64,000 nt of DNA from Buddleja alternifolia (GCA_019426215.1 CM033396.1:25435101-25499100); one strand, 5' to 3'. Positions 20,943 through 33,749 are shown, numbered from the stretch's first letter. The notes: a model not told the origin generated them from the letters alone. A program made the numbers and translations.

Positions 20943-22833
20943 ATGGCACCAAAGAAATCTGCTTCTACTTTGGCCGAGCCTATCATCAAGGTTACTGAAG
21001 GCCTTGTTGTCGATTGGAAATTTCTTTATAAGCAACCTCAGATCAATCTAACTGATACGATGGACTTGGTAACCAAGGCTGGGCTCAAAACATTCTTGAC
21101 TAAGTATTCCTATCTGTTTCCAACGGAAGTCGACATCTTCTGGAAAACTGTTAAACTCTCCGAGGACCAGAAGTCTATCTCTTGTCTCATTCCTCTATCC
21201 AAGAAGGATCTACCAAATGAATTTTTTTTGTCTGCTGCTTCCATTGCCAAGAACTTCAATCTTCCAAATAAGGGTGAGGCATTGGACAGTGTTACTTTAG
21301 AACAAATCAAGAAAGCATGAACGACTATGAGTGCTTATGAAGGAGTACCATACAAACAACACTTTGAAAAGAAAGATTTAGTGTCCAAATACCGACTGAT
21401 GGCTGATTTCTGCAGCAAAATCATAGAATGTCTAGTGGGTACCTTTGATAAAGTAAACCCAGTTCAATTTCAGATGATGACGGCGATATCCCTCAATCTC
21501 AAGATAAACTGGAGTGAGTATGTATTTGGAAGGTTTAGAGACTGTTTAAGCGCCTCAAATAAACCTTATGGGCTTATTTTGAGCGACCTACTGTATAAAT
21601 CAGACTGTGTCTACTCATTTGGTCAACCGCTGAATAAGACCAAGATGCTGGAAAGAAGAATTCTGAACAATCTGTTCAATCCTCCCAAAGCTGGTGGTGC
21701 TGCTAGACCACTATCTGAGCGTCTGAAAGTACGCGAAGCGTCAGATGAAGAGCTGAGCGTCCAGTTCCAGAAGAAGCCGTGAAGCGTCCGGCTTCAACAA
21801 AGAAGTGGGCTCCCAGAAAGTCCAAGGCTCAAGTCATTCCTTCTCCTCAAAAGGATGATGAGTGCACTGATGAGGATCCAGAGGACAAGATTCCTCTCAT
21901 CAGGCGTAGGACGCTGGAAGGGATTATGAAACAAATAGACTTTGAGGAACCATCTACCGCTCCTCCTTCTCAAACGCTCAAGCTCATTGAAGGAGTAAAT
22001 GTAAAGAAAATTTTCAAGCGTATTAGGACAAGCAAGCGTCAAGTTGCTCCTATTCCTGAGAAGCCTGAGACTGTTGAGCCAAGCGCTCAAGTTGCTGTAG
22101 AGCCAAGCGCTCAAGTTGCCATTGAGCCAAGCGCTCAAGTTGCTGTTGAGACAAGTTCTCAGGGTAAATTTATTTCTTCCCATAGCATTTCTATTCCTAC
22201 ATTTGTAGAAGATCCTGCTCTTATAGAGGATATTTCATGTGTTACAGCTTTAGTTCCAGCTGCTGTTGAAGAATCAACAGACGTCCTCCTAGATGTTGAG
22301 ATGACAGAAGTTGTGGCTATTGCCAAAGATGTTGCCACAAAAGCTGCTACACTTGAAGTAGTGCAACCTGCTCCCCAAGAGGTTCAAGTGTCAACTAATG
22401 TTCTGGCCATAACAGAGGCACACTCAGAATGTCAGAGCGATGCTGAAGACGTTACAAAGCCAAGGCACTTCTTCAAACTGAATGATTTGAAGATGATTGA
22501 TCATTCAATCAATGATATGCCTCCAGCATTTGAAGAAGATTTCATTCCTGCAGGCTATAATGAAGACAGATATATTGCTACTGAGAATGAGGTACCTCGC
22601 TAATTGACACCGAAAAGCAGATCAGGGATATAGTGTTCAACACTGAGCTGACAGAAATTGAGAGGAAGTACTATCTGGCCATTCAACTTGGTAAATCTCC
22701 TGGTCAGATACCATCTTCTCTTTTTCTTCAACAACACAAACAAGGAGATAGAACTCCTAGGTGTGATATGGATCTCGCCTACTACCTAGATTATGGGCAC
22801 AGTAAGTCAACTGGTTTTGCTCTAAGAGACTAC
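20943..22833 (+). pseudogene. Element A long 3' ORF, upstream part
   Basis: Starts MAPKKSASTL at 20943. The conserved domain spans about 21,000-21,700 (DWKFLYKQPQI, YRLMADFCSKIIEC, TFDKVNPVQFQMM, NKPYGLILSDLLY, FNPPKAGGAARPL). A lysine-rich, acidic linker follows. Damage: TGA at 21318, frameshift near 21,750, frameshift near 22,590. A candidate intron 22164-22247 (CAGG/GTAAAT ... GTTACAG) is 84 nt long and in phase, so it can be read through or removed without frame loss. Around 22,077-22,150 the peptide EPSAQVA is repeated three times. After the intron LDVEMTEVVAIAK aligns with LDMDMATVVHIAK of element C. The ORF is cut by element B at 22834 and resumes at 32009. Function unknown. Confidence 0.75.
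22164..22247 (+). other. Candidate intron in element A 3' ORF
   Basis: Donor G/GTAAAT after CTCAG and acceptor GTTACAG/C. Length 84 nt, phase 1. It aligns with the 85-nt candidate intron of element E (85-1) and with the second intron of element C (39039-39120). Confidence 0.55.
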
Positions 22834-24977
22834 TGTTGGGTTGACTCATTCCCTCGGGTGGCTCGTGGCAGCGGAAATTACAATTTTACAAAAGTAAACG
22901 TACAACCACCCGAAAACAGGAATGTGGAATTGGTTCGATCGAATTTGATAAGGAGGTAAACGAATTTATACCTTTCAAAAATTTCGTTTCACCTCGTACT
23001 TTGGATCTCAGCAACCCTATGGTGCAAATCCACACAATTTCCCTTGGGTGAGAAATTGCCCGTCGTTTTTCGTATCTCCCGGTTCAGAGTGCTCCATGCG
23101 TCGCACCTCTAAGATGTATCCATACCTCATTCACGTCACCAATCGTCTTGCCTTGCGTGCTAGACAACAAAACGATTCTAAGCTTAACTTAGGCTTGATT
23201 ATTTGAAGGGTAGGAATATTTTCTAAGTCATTTAATTCAACACATGAATAGAACGACGTCTTGTTGGAAAGGGAGAAGAAGGTGGCCGATTTTAGAAGCT
23301 AGGGAGGGGCGAATTTTTCCAGCAAAAATCATGATCATTTTTAGTCTCCTTCTTGTCTTATTTATAGGTGAAGATTACCTAGAGTCCAATTAGGAAAAGG
23401 AAACTTCCTTTCTCCTAAACTCTCTAGTAATCCTTATCCTATGAAGACTTGGAGAAGGGAAAAACTCTTTTCCTCCTCCACCACATGTAAAAAAATCGCC
23501 CCCTTCCCTTATTATCACTCAAGAAATCGGTCAACACATTCAATTGGACTCTAGGGTTCAATTTTGACCTCTCCATTTAATTATAAGCACAACCCATCAA
23601 TTAAATACAAGTCAAATTAAATCCAACCAATTAATTAAAACATTTATTTATTTAACTTGGGCTCCACCCAATTAAATAAAATACTTGGACTCTACTAGGT
23701 CCATTAATTTAATTAATTCTACAAGATTAATTAAAAGAGTAAAATTAATTGAATCCTTCAATTAATTTATATTCCATATTAGGAAAGTACTACACTTTCC
23801 TAATTCCCTCAATTTCCTCGAAATTGATTAATCACATCTATTCAAGCAGTGACTCTCTCGAGTTAGTGTGTGACCCCTTAGGCTCGTTTCTATCTAGTAG
23901 TAAGTACACCTTCCCACAGTGCTAGTGTACCTTCCAAAAATGGAAAGTACTAGATTAAATCAATCCTTTGATTTAATCAAGCCTCAAATTCGTCACCAAG
24001 CTAATTTTCGGCACTTACAAATCACGGTTGCCCACCTAGCATAGGGTCACGAAGACCTAGATAAAACGAAAGTAAAGATACGCCTTTTACGATCTTGATC
24101 CTCGCATAAGTAAGATCCCTCTATCTAATCTCCCGATTGAATCTAGAGCATTGGCTAAGGTCGAAACTCTATTAATTCAATACTATGTTTCCCACGTTAT
24201 GTGAAAGCGACTTCGATTATCTAAACGAGGAAGCCCTGAGCCTCTTTAGATATCATACTTTGGCCGAAGATGCCTTAAGTCGATTCACTATGTAACCATA
24301 AGAGATTAACCGACTAGCTAATGTCAGAGATAGATTTCTCTTGATTCTCACGTGCCTGACTACGTAAGACGTGCATGTCTGAGTTTGCCCATATTCGATC
24401 ATCTAAAGTGATCATGTAACAAATCAAGAACATGCGCGGTTACGCATAAGACATCCAATGGAATCTTAGGTCCATAAGGATTACTCTTATACTACAAGAC
24501 CACTGGAAGTTCCACATTCGACTGGGAATCCATTTCAGGAACTTCCATGGGGTTGTTCAGTTCGCCCATTACCACAATGGCAACCCTCATATATGCATTG
24601 GCTTTCACCGTGCCAGTATCTATGGAACGAGATACACTTCTATCAGAGTATGGATCATATGAGCAAGTCTTCGGGGTTGCATTGATATCCCTTTATCTCG
24701 ATGAACCCTTTCACAACTTGGAACAATGTTTAAAGATCACAACCTTCGAGACATATTCCATCATTGCCACACCCAATGTGCAATGATGTCCCAAAGCTAT
24801 GTGTGATCCTTCGGGACTTTATTCTAAGCCAAAGTAAAAAATAATTTAAGAATAAAGACATGCCACTCATATAAAAGGAGATTGACTTTATTTATAAGAA
24901 AACGATTGTTCAACTCTAGAGTTACTATTACAAAGAATGGTGCCTTATAATTGGTACGCCGGGCACTAACTCTAACA
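22834..24977 (-). repeat. Element B 3' LTR (left copy, complete)
   Basis: On the plus strand it runs from TGTTGGGTTGACTC to CACTAACTCTAACA, 2,144 bp with TG/CA ends. Its inner edge abuts the purine tract. A minus-strand TATA box (TATAAATA, 23366-23359) lies inside. A plus-strand ORF at 24547-24786 is fortuitous. Confidence 0.92.
23359..23366 (-). promoter_or_regulatory. TATA box of the element B LTR
   Basis: TATAAATA followed by AGA on the minus strand; the same site occurs in the other LTR at 31028-31021, where it would drive the element. Confidence 0.5.
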
Positions 24978-24991
24978 ATCTCCCACTTGCC

Positions 24992-27822
24992 CTAGCGCCA
25001 ATTGCCCATGTACTTAAGGCCCATTCTTCCCTGATGTCCTTCAAATACTTTTTGGCTAAGGGGTTTGGTGAGTGGGTCCGCTATGTTGTCTACTGTATCC
25101 ATGCGCTCCATTCACACGTCGCCTCTTCCAATGATTTCTCGTATCAATCGGAATTTCCTTAGAACATGTTTGGATTTCTGATGAGACCTCGGCTCTTTTG
25201 CTTGTGCAATAGCCCCATTGTTATCACAGTATACCGTTACTGGGTCCCCAACGGATGGAACGACACCCAATTCTTGGATGAAGTTCCTCATCCAAAAAGC
25301 TTCTTTTGCAGCCTCATTTGCTGCAATGAATTCTGCTTTAGTGGTGGAGATGGCTATGGTTGCTTGCTTGGAACTCTTCCAGCTAACCGCTCCGCCATTA
25401 AGCAGAAACAAAAAACTAGAGACCGACTTCGAGTCATCCTTGTCGGATTGGAAACTCGAATCAGTAAACCCCTCTAATTCCAATTCTCCTCGTCCGTATA
25501 TCAAGAACAACTCCTTACTTATCCTTAGATACTTAAGGATTGTTTTCACCGAACTCCAGTGTGCCATGCCTGGATTCGCTTGATATCGACTGCACGCACT
25601 CAATGCATAAGCTACATCGGGTCTTGTGCATATCATCGCGTACATTATACTACCTATCGCAGAAGCATAGGGAGTTTTGGACATTTTCACTCTTTCTTCC
25701 TCAGTCTTTGGGCACATAGACTTGGAAAGTGTGATACCATATCCTATTGGCAACAATCCCTTCTTGGACTCTTCCATCTCAAATCTTTTGAGTACGCGAT
25801 CGATATATGCAGATTGGGAGAGACCTAGCATCCTACTCGATCTGTCCCTATAGATCTTCATACCGAGTATGTAGGACGCCTCTCCCATATCTTTCATGGA
25901 GAATTTATTAAAGAGCCATACTTTAGTTGACCGCATCATCCCTACATCATTTCCAATTAGTAGGATGTCATCGACATAAAGTGTGATGAACGTGACTGCG
26001 CTCCCACTGTCTTTCTTATACACACATGCCTCTTCAATGTTTTAAACGTATCCATACTCTTGTATGACAGTGTCAAAACGTTTGTTCCAACTTCGAGAAG
26101 CTTGCTTAAGTCCATAGATGGACCTTTGGATTTTACACACTTTGTGTTCGCTCCCTTTGGATGTAAAGCCCTCTGGCTGTTGCATGTAAATCTCTTCCTC
26201 AATTTCTCCATTGAGGAATGCTGTCTTTACATCCATCTGCCATATTTCATAATCAAAATATGCAGATATTGCAAGCATAATCCTAATGGATTTCAGCATA
26301 GTCACTGGAGAGAAGGTTTCCTCATAGTCAATCCCTTGTCTTTGAGTAAATCCTTTTGCCAAGAGGCGAACCTTATAGGTTACTACCTCTCCATCGACTC
26401 TAAGCTTTCGCTTGTAGACCCACTTACAGCCAATGGGCTTGATGCCCTCTGGTGGCTCAACCAAGGTCCATACATTGTTGGAGTACATGGAGTCCATTTC
26501 GGATGTCATGGCCTCTAGCCATTTTCTCGAATCAATGTCAGACATTGCACTCTTAAAACTTTTCGGATCAGTGTCTAGAGGAGGATCTTGAGTACCCTTC
26601 TCTTGCAATAGGCCTAGCCATCTTTCAGGCTCCTTTGGGATCCTCGTTGATCTCCTCAAAGGTTGTGTGTTTTCGGTGGGTGCCACTGATGTAGCCTTGT
26701 TGGTGTCGGGTGGGTTAATTTATATTTCTTGACTTGATCCATTCTCATGGACCTCATCAAGTTCTACAGCTTTGCCTTTTCTATCTAGAAGGTGACCCCT
26801 CTCTAAGAAATTGGCGTTTCTCGAAACAACAACCTTTTGTTCCGTTGGGCTGTAGAAGTAATATCAAATAGTTTCCTTTGGATATCCTACAAAATAGCAC
26901 AAAGAGGACTTGGGGTCCAATTTGTCTCCCACTAAATGCTTTACATAAGCTGGACACCCCCATATTCTCAAATGATTATATGAGGGTGTCTTTCCACACC
27001 AACTTTCATATGGGGTATTGGGCATCGTCTTGCTAGGCGATCTATTCAACAGATAGACAGCCGTTTCAAGAGCATAGCCCCACATGGACTTAGGAACTTT
27101 AGTGAAACTCATCATGGATCGAACCATATCTAGCAATGTTCGATTCCTTCGCTCGGCTACCCCGTTATGTTGAGGCGTGCCGGGCGGTGTCCACTGTGAG
27201 AGAATTCCATTCTCTCTAAGATAATCAAGAAACTCGGTAGACAAGTATTCACCTCCTCGATCCGATCGAAGAGCCTTAATTCTACCGAGTTGTTTCTCTA
27301 CTTCATTTCTGAACTCCTTAAACTTCTCAAAGGATTCAGATTTATATCTCATAAGATATAAATAACCATACCGTGAATAATCATCGGTAAAAGTTATGAA
27401 GTAGCTTTGGCCACCTTGAGTGCCAACACTCATTGGCCCGCACACGTCGGTATGGACCAAGTCCAATGGTTTTGTGGCTCGTTCCGCTTTCCCTGAAAAC
27501 AGTAACTTGGTCATTTTTCCTTTAAGACATGATTCGCAACTTGACAATTCATCTAAGTCATTTACACCTAAATGTTTTGCCAATGTTCGAATTCTTTCTT
27601 TGGAAATATGTCCAAGTCTTTCATGCCACATTTGTGTGCTTACTTGATTATCTTGTTTACGTTTGTTACTTTGTTGAATATTGAGATTGGAAATTATTGG
27701 GGATATAGTATACATTCCATCTTTCATTTTTGATTCCATAATAAGAGACGATTCATAAAACAAAAGCAAACTTTTATTACGAATCTCAAAACAATATCCT
27801 TCTCTATCCAAACCGGAATCGA
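24992..27822 (-). pseudogene. Element B pol: integrase, RT, RNase H
   Basis: Pre-integrase zinc region (WHERLGHISKERI, CESCLKGKMTK), integrase core (DLVHTDVCGPM, LRSDRGGEY, HNGVAERRNRTLLD), the conserved WGYALETAVYLLNR block, RT (CKWVYKRKLRVDGEV, LLAKGFTQRQGIDYEETFSPV, WQMDVKTAFLNG, LYVDDILLIGND with YVDD intact) and RNase H (EGFTDSSFQSDKDDSKS, VYCDNNGAI, SKHVLRKFRLIRE). The end MGNWR plus TAG abuts the purine tract. Stops: TGA near 26,864 (PKETI*YYFY), TAA near 26,720 with an accompanying frame change, TAA at 26042, TGA near 25,112. A one-base frameshift near 27,822 separates it from gag-protease. All key catalytic residues I checked are present. Confidence 0.9.
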
Positions 27823-28875
27823 GATAATATTTCTTATTATTTCAGGAACAAAATAAAGGGAATGTAAAACTAATTTCCAATCTCCTAACTCTAAGTAGAT
27901 CGTCCCCACGGCTTTGGCATCAAACAATGCTCCATTCCCCATCTGCAGGGTCATGTCTCCTCTACTTAGCTCCTTGGTTCTTTTCATCACCTGCAAATCA
28001 TTGCAGATATGAACATCACATCCAGTGTCAAGAACCCAAGAAGTATTGTTAACAGTGAAGTTAACTTCAACAAAGAACATACCTTGAGCCGGAGACTCTT
28101 TGCAGTTCCTTTGCCAGTGCCCGACTTTCCCACATTTGAAGCACCCATCAGACTTTTTAGACTTGGACTTCTTACCCTTCTTCACACCACCATTACCTTT
28201 CAGCTTCTTAGTCTTATTCTTCTTCTTGTTGCCCTTCTTGGCTTTTGATGAAGAATTCATAAGAAGCACCGGTTTATCCTTCTTGATGGTGCTTTCAACA
28301 GTCTTCAACATGTTCAACAGCTCAGGAAGCTTTGCTTCAAGTTGGTTCATGTTGAAATTGACCACAAATTGACCATAAGAGTTAGGCAATGATTGTAGGA
28401 CTAAATCCATAGAAAACTCATTGTCAAGTGCCACGCCCAGACCAACCAATTTTTCAATTAGCTCGATCATTTTAAGTACGTGCGCACTTACATCAGAGTT
28501 TTCAGTCATTCGAGCTTTGAAGAGCTCCTTGGAGATAAAATATCTTTCTCGCCTAGTTCTAGTGCCATATGGCTCTTGCAAATGAAGGAGGATCGACGCA
28601 GCATTCTCGATCGTCTCATGTTGTCTCTGCAACTCGTTGCTCATAGAGGCCAACATGAGACATCGCACTTGCATGTCATCTTCCTTCCATTGTTGGTACT
28701 GGAACTTTTCATCATCAGATGAATCCTCTTCCGGCTCATCTTGCACCGGTATGTTAAGCACATATTGTCTTCTTTCAGACGAAAGGATAATCTTAAGGTT
28801 ACGAATCGAATCTTCAAAGTTTGATCCAGTCAGTTTGTTTGTTTCAATTAGGGTTTTGAAAGGATTATTGGCCAT
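27823..28875 (-). pseudogene. Element B gag, zinc knuckle and protease
   Basis: ATG at 28875 gives MANNPFKTLIETNKLTGSNF. The gag domain covers about residues 5-190 (IRNLKIILSSE, MLASMSNELQRQHE, ISKELFKARM, LQSLPNSYGQF). A lysine-rich basic stretch follows, then one CCHC zinc knuckle, CFKCGKVGHWQRNC, and the protease active site WVLDTGCDVHIC. The frame stays open until a one-base shift after IISIP near 27,822. Apart from that shift this part looks intact and could encode a capsid protein. Confidence 0.9.
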
Positions 28876-30480
28876 TTTCGTTTATCTACAAAAATGCATA
28901 ACAGACAATCAATAACGGATTTTCAAATAAAGTCCTTATACAATTTGGTCTTTAATTGTACAAGTCTCCCACTATTTTTCTCAAATCACACCACCCTCTT
29001 GATATGATTCGAAGAAACGTTAGTCTCTTTAGTGGGCTTGAGATCTATTCTCACTTCATCATATGCCCCATTTTCTGAGCTAACACACGATGATTTTGAA
29101 TAGTAGCCTTACCGGGCCTTCTATCTTTCTAGATAGTTCACAAGATGGTTTTCCTCATCTCCCACATGTGCCCCATTTTCTGAGCTAACACATGAGGGAC
29201 GATGTTAGGCTCGACCCATCAAATATCCCATGTATAACCATCAATTCCATTGCCCCCATTTTCTAAGCAAATCAATGAAACTAACCGATTTCCACGGGGC
29301 ACCGTAGTGCTTAGTAAACACTCACAGCCTACCTCAGATCCAATCCACCCCATTTTCTGAGCAAAAGGATTGAACCTTTGGCGGCGTTTCACATGGTGAA
29401 TACTTATGATGGAAGGTATGATAATAGAATTTCATCTTACAATCACAAAAGCCTAATATTTTCACAGGAGGGAATTATAACATGCTTATTTAAGGGGTCT
29501 CATCAGATTTAATTATCTTGTTTTAATTATATATCCTATGCATGCATTACATGACATAATCATCATAGACAGATAAATAAAACATCCACAAAGCGGGTTT
29601 GGACATTCTAGAAAGTAAAATCCAGCCTAGACTATTACAATGGTATCGCCTCAGCATACAAGTCTTCAAGTCTTGGCTCCGTCTCCTTGCTCCGTCTTTG
29701 ATTACATAGAATATCAAAAACTATTAATCTACTATACGAAAAGGAAAGAGCCAAACCGGCTATTATTTACAACTCCAAAATAATTACATACATAGAAAAC
29801 CAACACTACGACTAGGCTCGTGGTTCATCCTTTTATCACATAAACATGCCAAGAAACAAACATACATGTGATAAAGTAAATTTTACCCATTCATCATTCA
29901 AACTAGATTGCAAATATCATTGGGATAAGTTCGATATTGATTTCTAAAACCTTTCTCAGAGTTTACAAGTCAAAAAACATCATAGGTTAGGTCTTTGGGT
30001 CACCCACCTCCAGAAAGTATGAAGAAAGGAAATTTTTATTTTTTTTTGTTTTAACTTTCTGTTGACCACGCCTGGGCGCCGCGTGCAGCGGCTGTTGCTG
30101 TTTGCGATTTTTAAATCAGTTTTTCGCACGTTCGTGATTCTTTCGAGTTTTGATTAACGAATCTGAATTCTCCTAAGGTCTGAGTTTTATTACTTGATGA
30201 TTAAACCTTCGGTTCAACCATCTCGCAACACCCCACCAAAGGTGATTTCATAAAACTAGATCAAAACCTTCGAAAACAATCATATACCCAAATTTCAGAT
30301 TTCATGATTTTTAAAACCAATGACTTTTAAACATTAAAATCATAAAAATCAAACAACATCCCAAATCAAAATCAATCCTAGTCTAACAATGAACATATTG
30401 ATTATCATGCTTTCGATTTTACAATTAAAACGTAAAAACAAACATGCATAATCACATAAAAATTCGATCGAGCCAAACCA
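28876..30480 (-). other. Element B untranslated leader
   Basis: About 1.6 kb between primer site and gag with no credible ORF. It contains four copies of CCCCATTTTCTGAGC (plus-strand reading) at 29065, 29170, 29252 and 29347. About 400 nt from the primer site there is a GC-rich spot (about 30,062-30,100) including CACGCCTGGGCGCCGCG in AT-rich surroundings. Such leaders usually carry packaging signals; no direct evidence here. Confidence 0.7.
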
Positions 30481-30494
30481 TGGCTCTGATACCA
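30481..30494 (-). other. Primer binding site of element B, initiator tRNA-Met type
   Basis: Minus-strand TGGTATCAGAGCCA, one base from the LTR end at 30496. It is complementary to the 3' end of plant initiator tRNA-Met, the usual copia primer. Confidence 0.9.
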
Positions 30495-30495
30495 C

Positions 30496-32008
30496 TGTTG
30501 GGTTGACTCATTCCCTCGGGTGGCTCGTGGCAGCGAAAATTAAAATTTTACAAAAGTAAACATACAACCACCCGAAAACAGGAATATGGAATTGGTTCGA
30601 TCGAATTTGATAAAGAGGTAAACCAAATTATACCTTTCGAAAATTTCGTTTCACCTCGTAGTTTGGATCTCAGCAACCCTGTGGTGCAAATCCACACAAT
30701 TTCCCTTGGGTGAGAAATTGCCCGTCGTTTTTCATCTCTCCCGGTTTAGAGTGCTCCAAGCGTCGCACCTCTAAGATGTATCCATACCTCGTTCAAGTCA
30801 CCAATCGTCTTGCCTTGCGTTCTAGACAACAAAACGATTCTAAGCTTAACTTAGGCTTGATTATATGAAAGGTAAGAATATTTTCTAAGTCGTTTAATTC
30901 AACACATGAATAGAACGACGTCTTGTTGGAAAGGGAGAAGAAGGTGGCCGATTTTAGAAGCTAGGGAGGGGCAAATTTTTCCAAAAAAAATCATCATCAT
31001 TTTTAGTCTCCTTCTTATCTTATTTATAGGTGAAGATTACCTAGAGTCCAATTAGGAAAAGGAAACTTCCTTTCTCCTAAACTCTCTAGTAATCCTTATC
31101 CTATGAAGACTTGGAGAAGGGGAAAACTCTTTTCCTCCTCCACCACATGTAAAAAAATCGCCCCCTTCCCTTATTATCACTCAAGAAATCGGTCAACACA
31201 TTCAATTGGACTCTAGGGTTCAATTTTGACCTCTCAATTTAATTATAGGCACAACCCATCAATTAAATACAAGTTAAATTAAATCCAACCAATTAATTCC
31301 AACATTTATTTATTTAACTTGTGCTCCACCCAATTAAATAAAATACTTAGACTCTACTAGGTCCATTAATTTAATTAATTCTACAATTAATTTATATTCC
31401 AATTAGGAAAGTACTACACTTTCCTAATTCCCTCAATTTCCTCGAAATTGTTTAATCACATCTATTCAAGCAGTGACTCTCTCGAGTTAGTGTGTGACCC
31501 CTTAGGCTCGTTTCTATCTAGTAGTAAGTACACCTTCCCACAGTGCTAGTGTACCTTCCCAAAATGGAAAGTACTAGATTAAATCAATCCTTTCATTTAA
31601 TCAAGCCTTGAATTAGTCACCAACCTAATTCTCGGCACTTACAAATCACGGTTGCCCAACTAGCATAGGGTCCCGAAGACCTAGATAAAACGAAAGTAAA
31701 GATACGCCTTTTGCGATCTTGATCCTCGCATAAGTAAGATCCCTCTATCTAATCTCCCGATTGAATCTAGAGCATTAGCTAAGGTCGAAGCTCTATTAAT
31801 TCAATACTATGTTTCCCACGTTATGTGAAATCGATTTCAACTATCTAAACGAGGAAACCCTACGCCTCTTTAGATATCATACTTCGGCCAAAGATTCCTT
31901 AAGTCTATTCACTATGTAACCATAAGAGATTCACCGACTGGCTAATGTCAGAGATAGATTTCTCTTCATTCTCACGTGTCTTACTACGTAAGACGTGCAT
32001 GTCTGAGT
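30496..32008 (-). repeat. Element B 5' LTR (right copy, outer end lost)
   Basis: Matches 22834 onward from TGTTGGGTTGACTC up to GCATGTCTGAGTT, then changes abruptly to element A coding sequence. It lacks about 600 bp present in the left copy. Confidence 0.9.
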
Positions 32009-33515
32009 TGAACGCAATCAAGGCATAGCTCGGGCAGTGTATCCGTATTTGGAAGACTATTACTGCAAGTATGTACCAGAAGCTAACAAGTCACAGCGTC
32101 TTCCTACAGATAGGATTATCGGATTTTGCTTGCATTACTGCCCAGATACATTATTTCTCATTCCGAAGCCACAGTCAAGGATCTTCCCAAACCACGTATT
32201 GGACATCATGGGTCCAATGTACGTCTGAGCCAGAGATAGTCTACTCCGCACCTTCATTCAAGGGACTTGCATCTCTCACTCACGCCTTACTGAACTTCTG
32301 GAAGCTGCTTCAAATTCATATGTAGATATAGCAAAATTGGAACTTCCAATTCGATCATTTTTGCCAACCAGAGTCAGCTCTTGAGGAAAAATCTGCTAAG
32401 TTAGTTGAAGCGTCTGTACCCTCCGAAGTTGAAAATATTCCATCGTCTGCTAACGATCCAGTTCAAGCATCTCAACCAGAGGATATTCCTGACGCTCCTG
32501 AACTTGTTATTGCTGATAGTGCTGAGGATCTTCAAACTGATGTACGAGGTATAATTTTTGATCCTGCATATCAAGCTCCCCTTGACTCACTCAAGCATAC
32601 ATCCAGATTCAAGCGACCGGCTCCTCAAGGGGTTCCATCGGATGTGGGTCAAGCATTTGGACCTTTTTTGAAATCTGTCTTAGACGAGATGAGCACTTAA
32701 GCTACTCAAAATGAAGAATCCCTTCACTGGATTAAAACAGATCTGGCAAAGATTGAATCTCAAATCATGAACGCTCAAATAGGTCATATGAAAGGTTTTG
32801 CTCAAGCGGCTGTTGATGAGTGTCGTAGAGAATTTCAAGAGATGAATGATGCTACCAACGCTAAGCTTCTCGCAATGAACAAACAGTTCGAAAAGCGTTT
32901 TAAAGATATTACAACTTCATTGTCTCAGATTGCGTCTCAGGTTAGTCTACTCACAGAACATTTTCTGAAGGCTGATGATGCCAATAAGGGGAAAGAGAAG
33001 AGAAAAGGAGAAAAGAGAAGAGCGTCTGGTTCAAGAGCTCAAGATCCTCCTCCGCCGCCGAAGCCTCAACATTTATCTACTCTCTCTGATTCAAGACTCC
33101 CATCTTGGATACCTGCTTATGGAGTAAGTGATCCTGCTGGAGCGCCTAGTAGAACGCTAAGAGAACCTCCACTAGCTCTATATCCAAATCTACCAATACT
33201 TACTAGAGCACGGCTTGAACAATTTGACATTCCTCTTCAAAGAGCATCGATTCCAGAACCGACATAACAAGAATTTTAGCTGAAGAAAGGAAGATGTTTG
33301 ACTTCAACCGAACTTTCAGAATTTGCTTAAGGTGTATAGGTATTGACCCAACTGATTGGGACAAGCACTTTGCTGCTTTCAAGAAGAGACAAAAGGAAGA
33401 GAATAAGCTCATAATCGACAAAGATCATGAAGCGATGATGACCTTGGAGGATAGCATAACTGAAGCTATTTGAGCTGAAATGTCCAAGCGATACAAAGTT
33501 AGACCAAGTCGTTAA
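32009..33515 (+). pseudogene. Element A long 3' ORF, downstream part
   Basis: Continuation of the 3' ORF after element B. The first segment (VYPYLEDYYCKYVPE, FCLHYCPDTLFLIPKPQSRIFP) matches the IFFIPQSSLISPRHVLEALGP region of C. A degraded acidic linker follows, then an open stretch 32767-33267 with a likely coiled coil (ECRREFQEMND, LLAMNKQFEKRFKDI) and a basic, proline-rich tail. The end (AEERKMFDFNRTFRICLR, GIDPTDWDKHF) matches the GIPPRDWTERL end of C after a frame change near 33,265. Stops include TGA at 32,226, TAA at 32698 and TGA near 33,471; the last codon is probably TAA at 33513. Confidence 0.7.
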
Positions 33516-33749
33516 AGCTTTTTGATTTGCATTATCTATATTCTTGTCGCTTATGATTTTTTTTTTTGTTTAGTTGTAAAAATGCTTGTAATCATTGACA
33601 TATATAAAATGCATTTTTCAGTTGAAACAACTCGTTGAAGCATAACTAGCTTCAACAAACCTTATCTAACCAAAGCTAACTTTGTTTTTGGCTGTCTAAC
33701 TCTTCAACTATAAAAGAGTAAGTATTGCCATCATCAAAATGGGGGAAAT
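33516..33749 (+). other. Element A 3' untranslated region and polypurine tract
   Basis: Short AT-rich region ending in the purine tract AAAATGGGGGAAAT directly before the 3' LTR. The same layout precedes the C LTR. Confidence 0.75.

Larger units (their letters stand above)
22834..32008 (-). mobile_element. Element B: Ty1/copia retrotransposon inserted in element A
   Basis: Minus-strand element with a 5' LTR on the right (30496-32008, outer end lost), primer site 30494-30481, leader, gag-pol (28875-24992), purine tract (about 24,990-24,978) and a complete 3' LTR on the left (22834-24977). The LTRs align closely with a few indels. The right LTR lacks its outermost roughly 600 bp together with any target duplication, because a deletion joins it to element A coding sequence at 32,008/32,009. 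Gag-pol is mostly readable but carries several in-frame stops and one frameshift. Confidence 0.9.

Noticed and set aside
24547..24786. Plus-strand 79-codon ORF
   Set aside because: It lies wholly inside the 3' LTR of element B and has no family resemblance.
30481..30494. tRNA gene fragment at the initiator tRNA-Met match
   Set aside because: Only 14 nt beside an LTR edge; these are primer sites, as is the tRNA-Asp match at 2571. I saw no tRNA, rRNA or CRISPR structure in the window.
22834..32008. Target duplication for element B
   Set aside because: The outer end of the right LTR is deleted, so no duplication can be assigned.
32037..32325. Two overlapping short ORFs as separate genes
   Set aside because: They are consecutive pieces of the element A 3' ORF after element B, aligned to element C.
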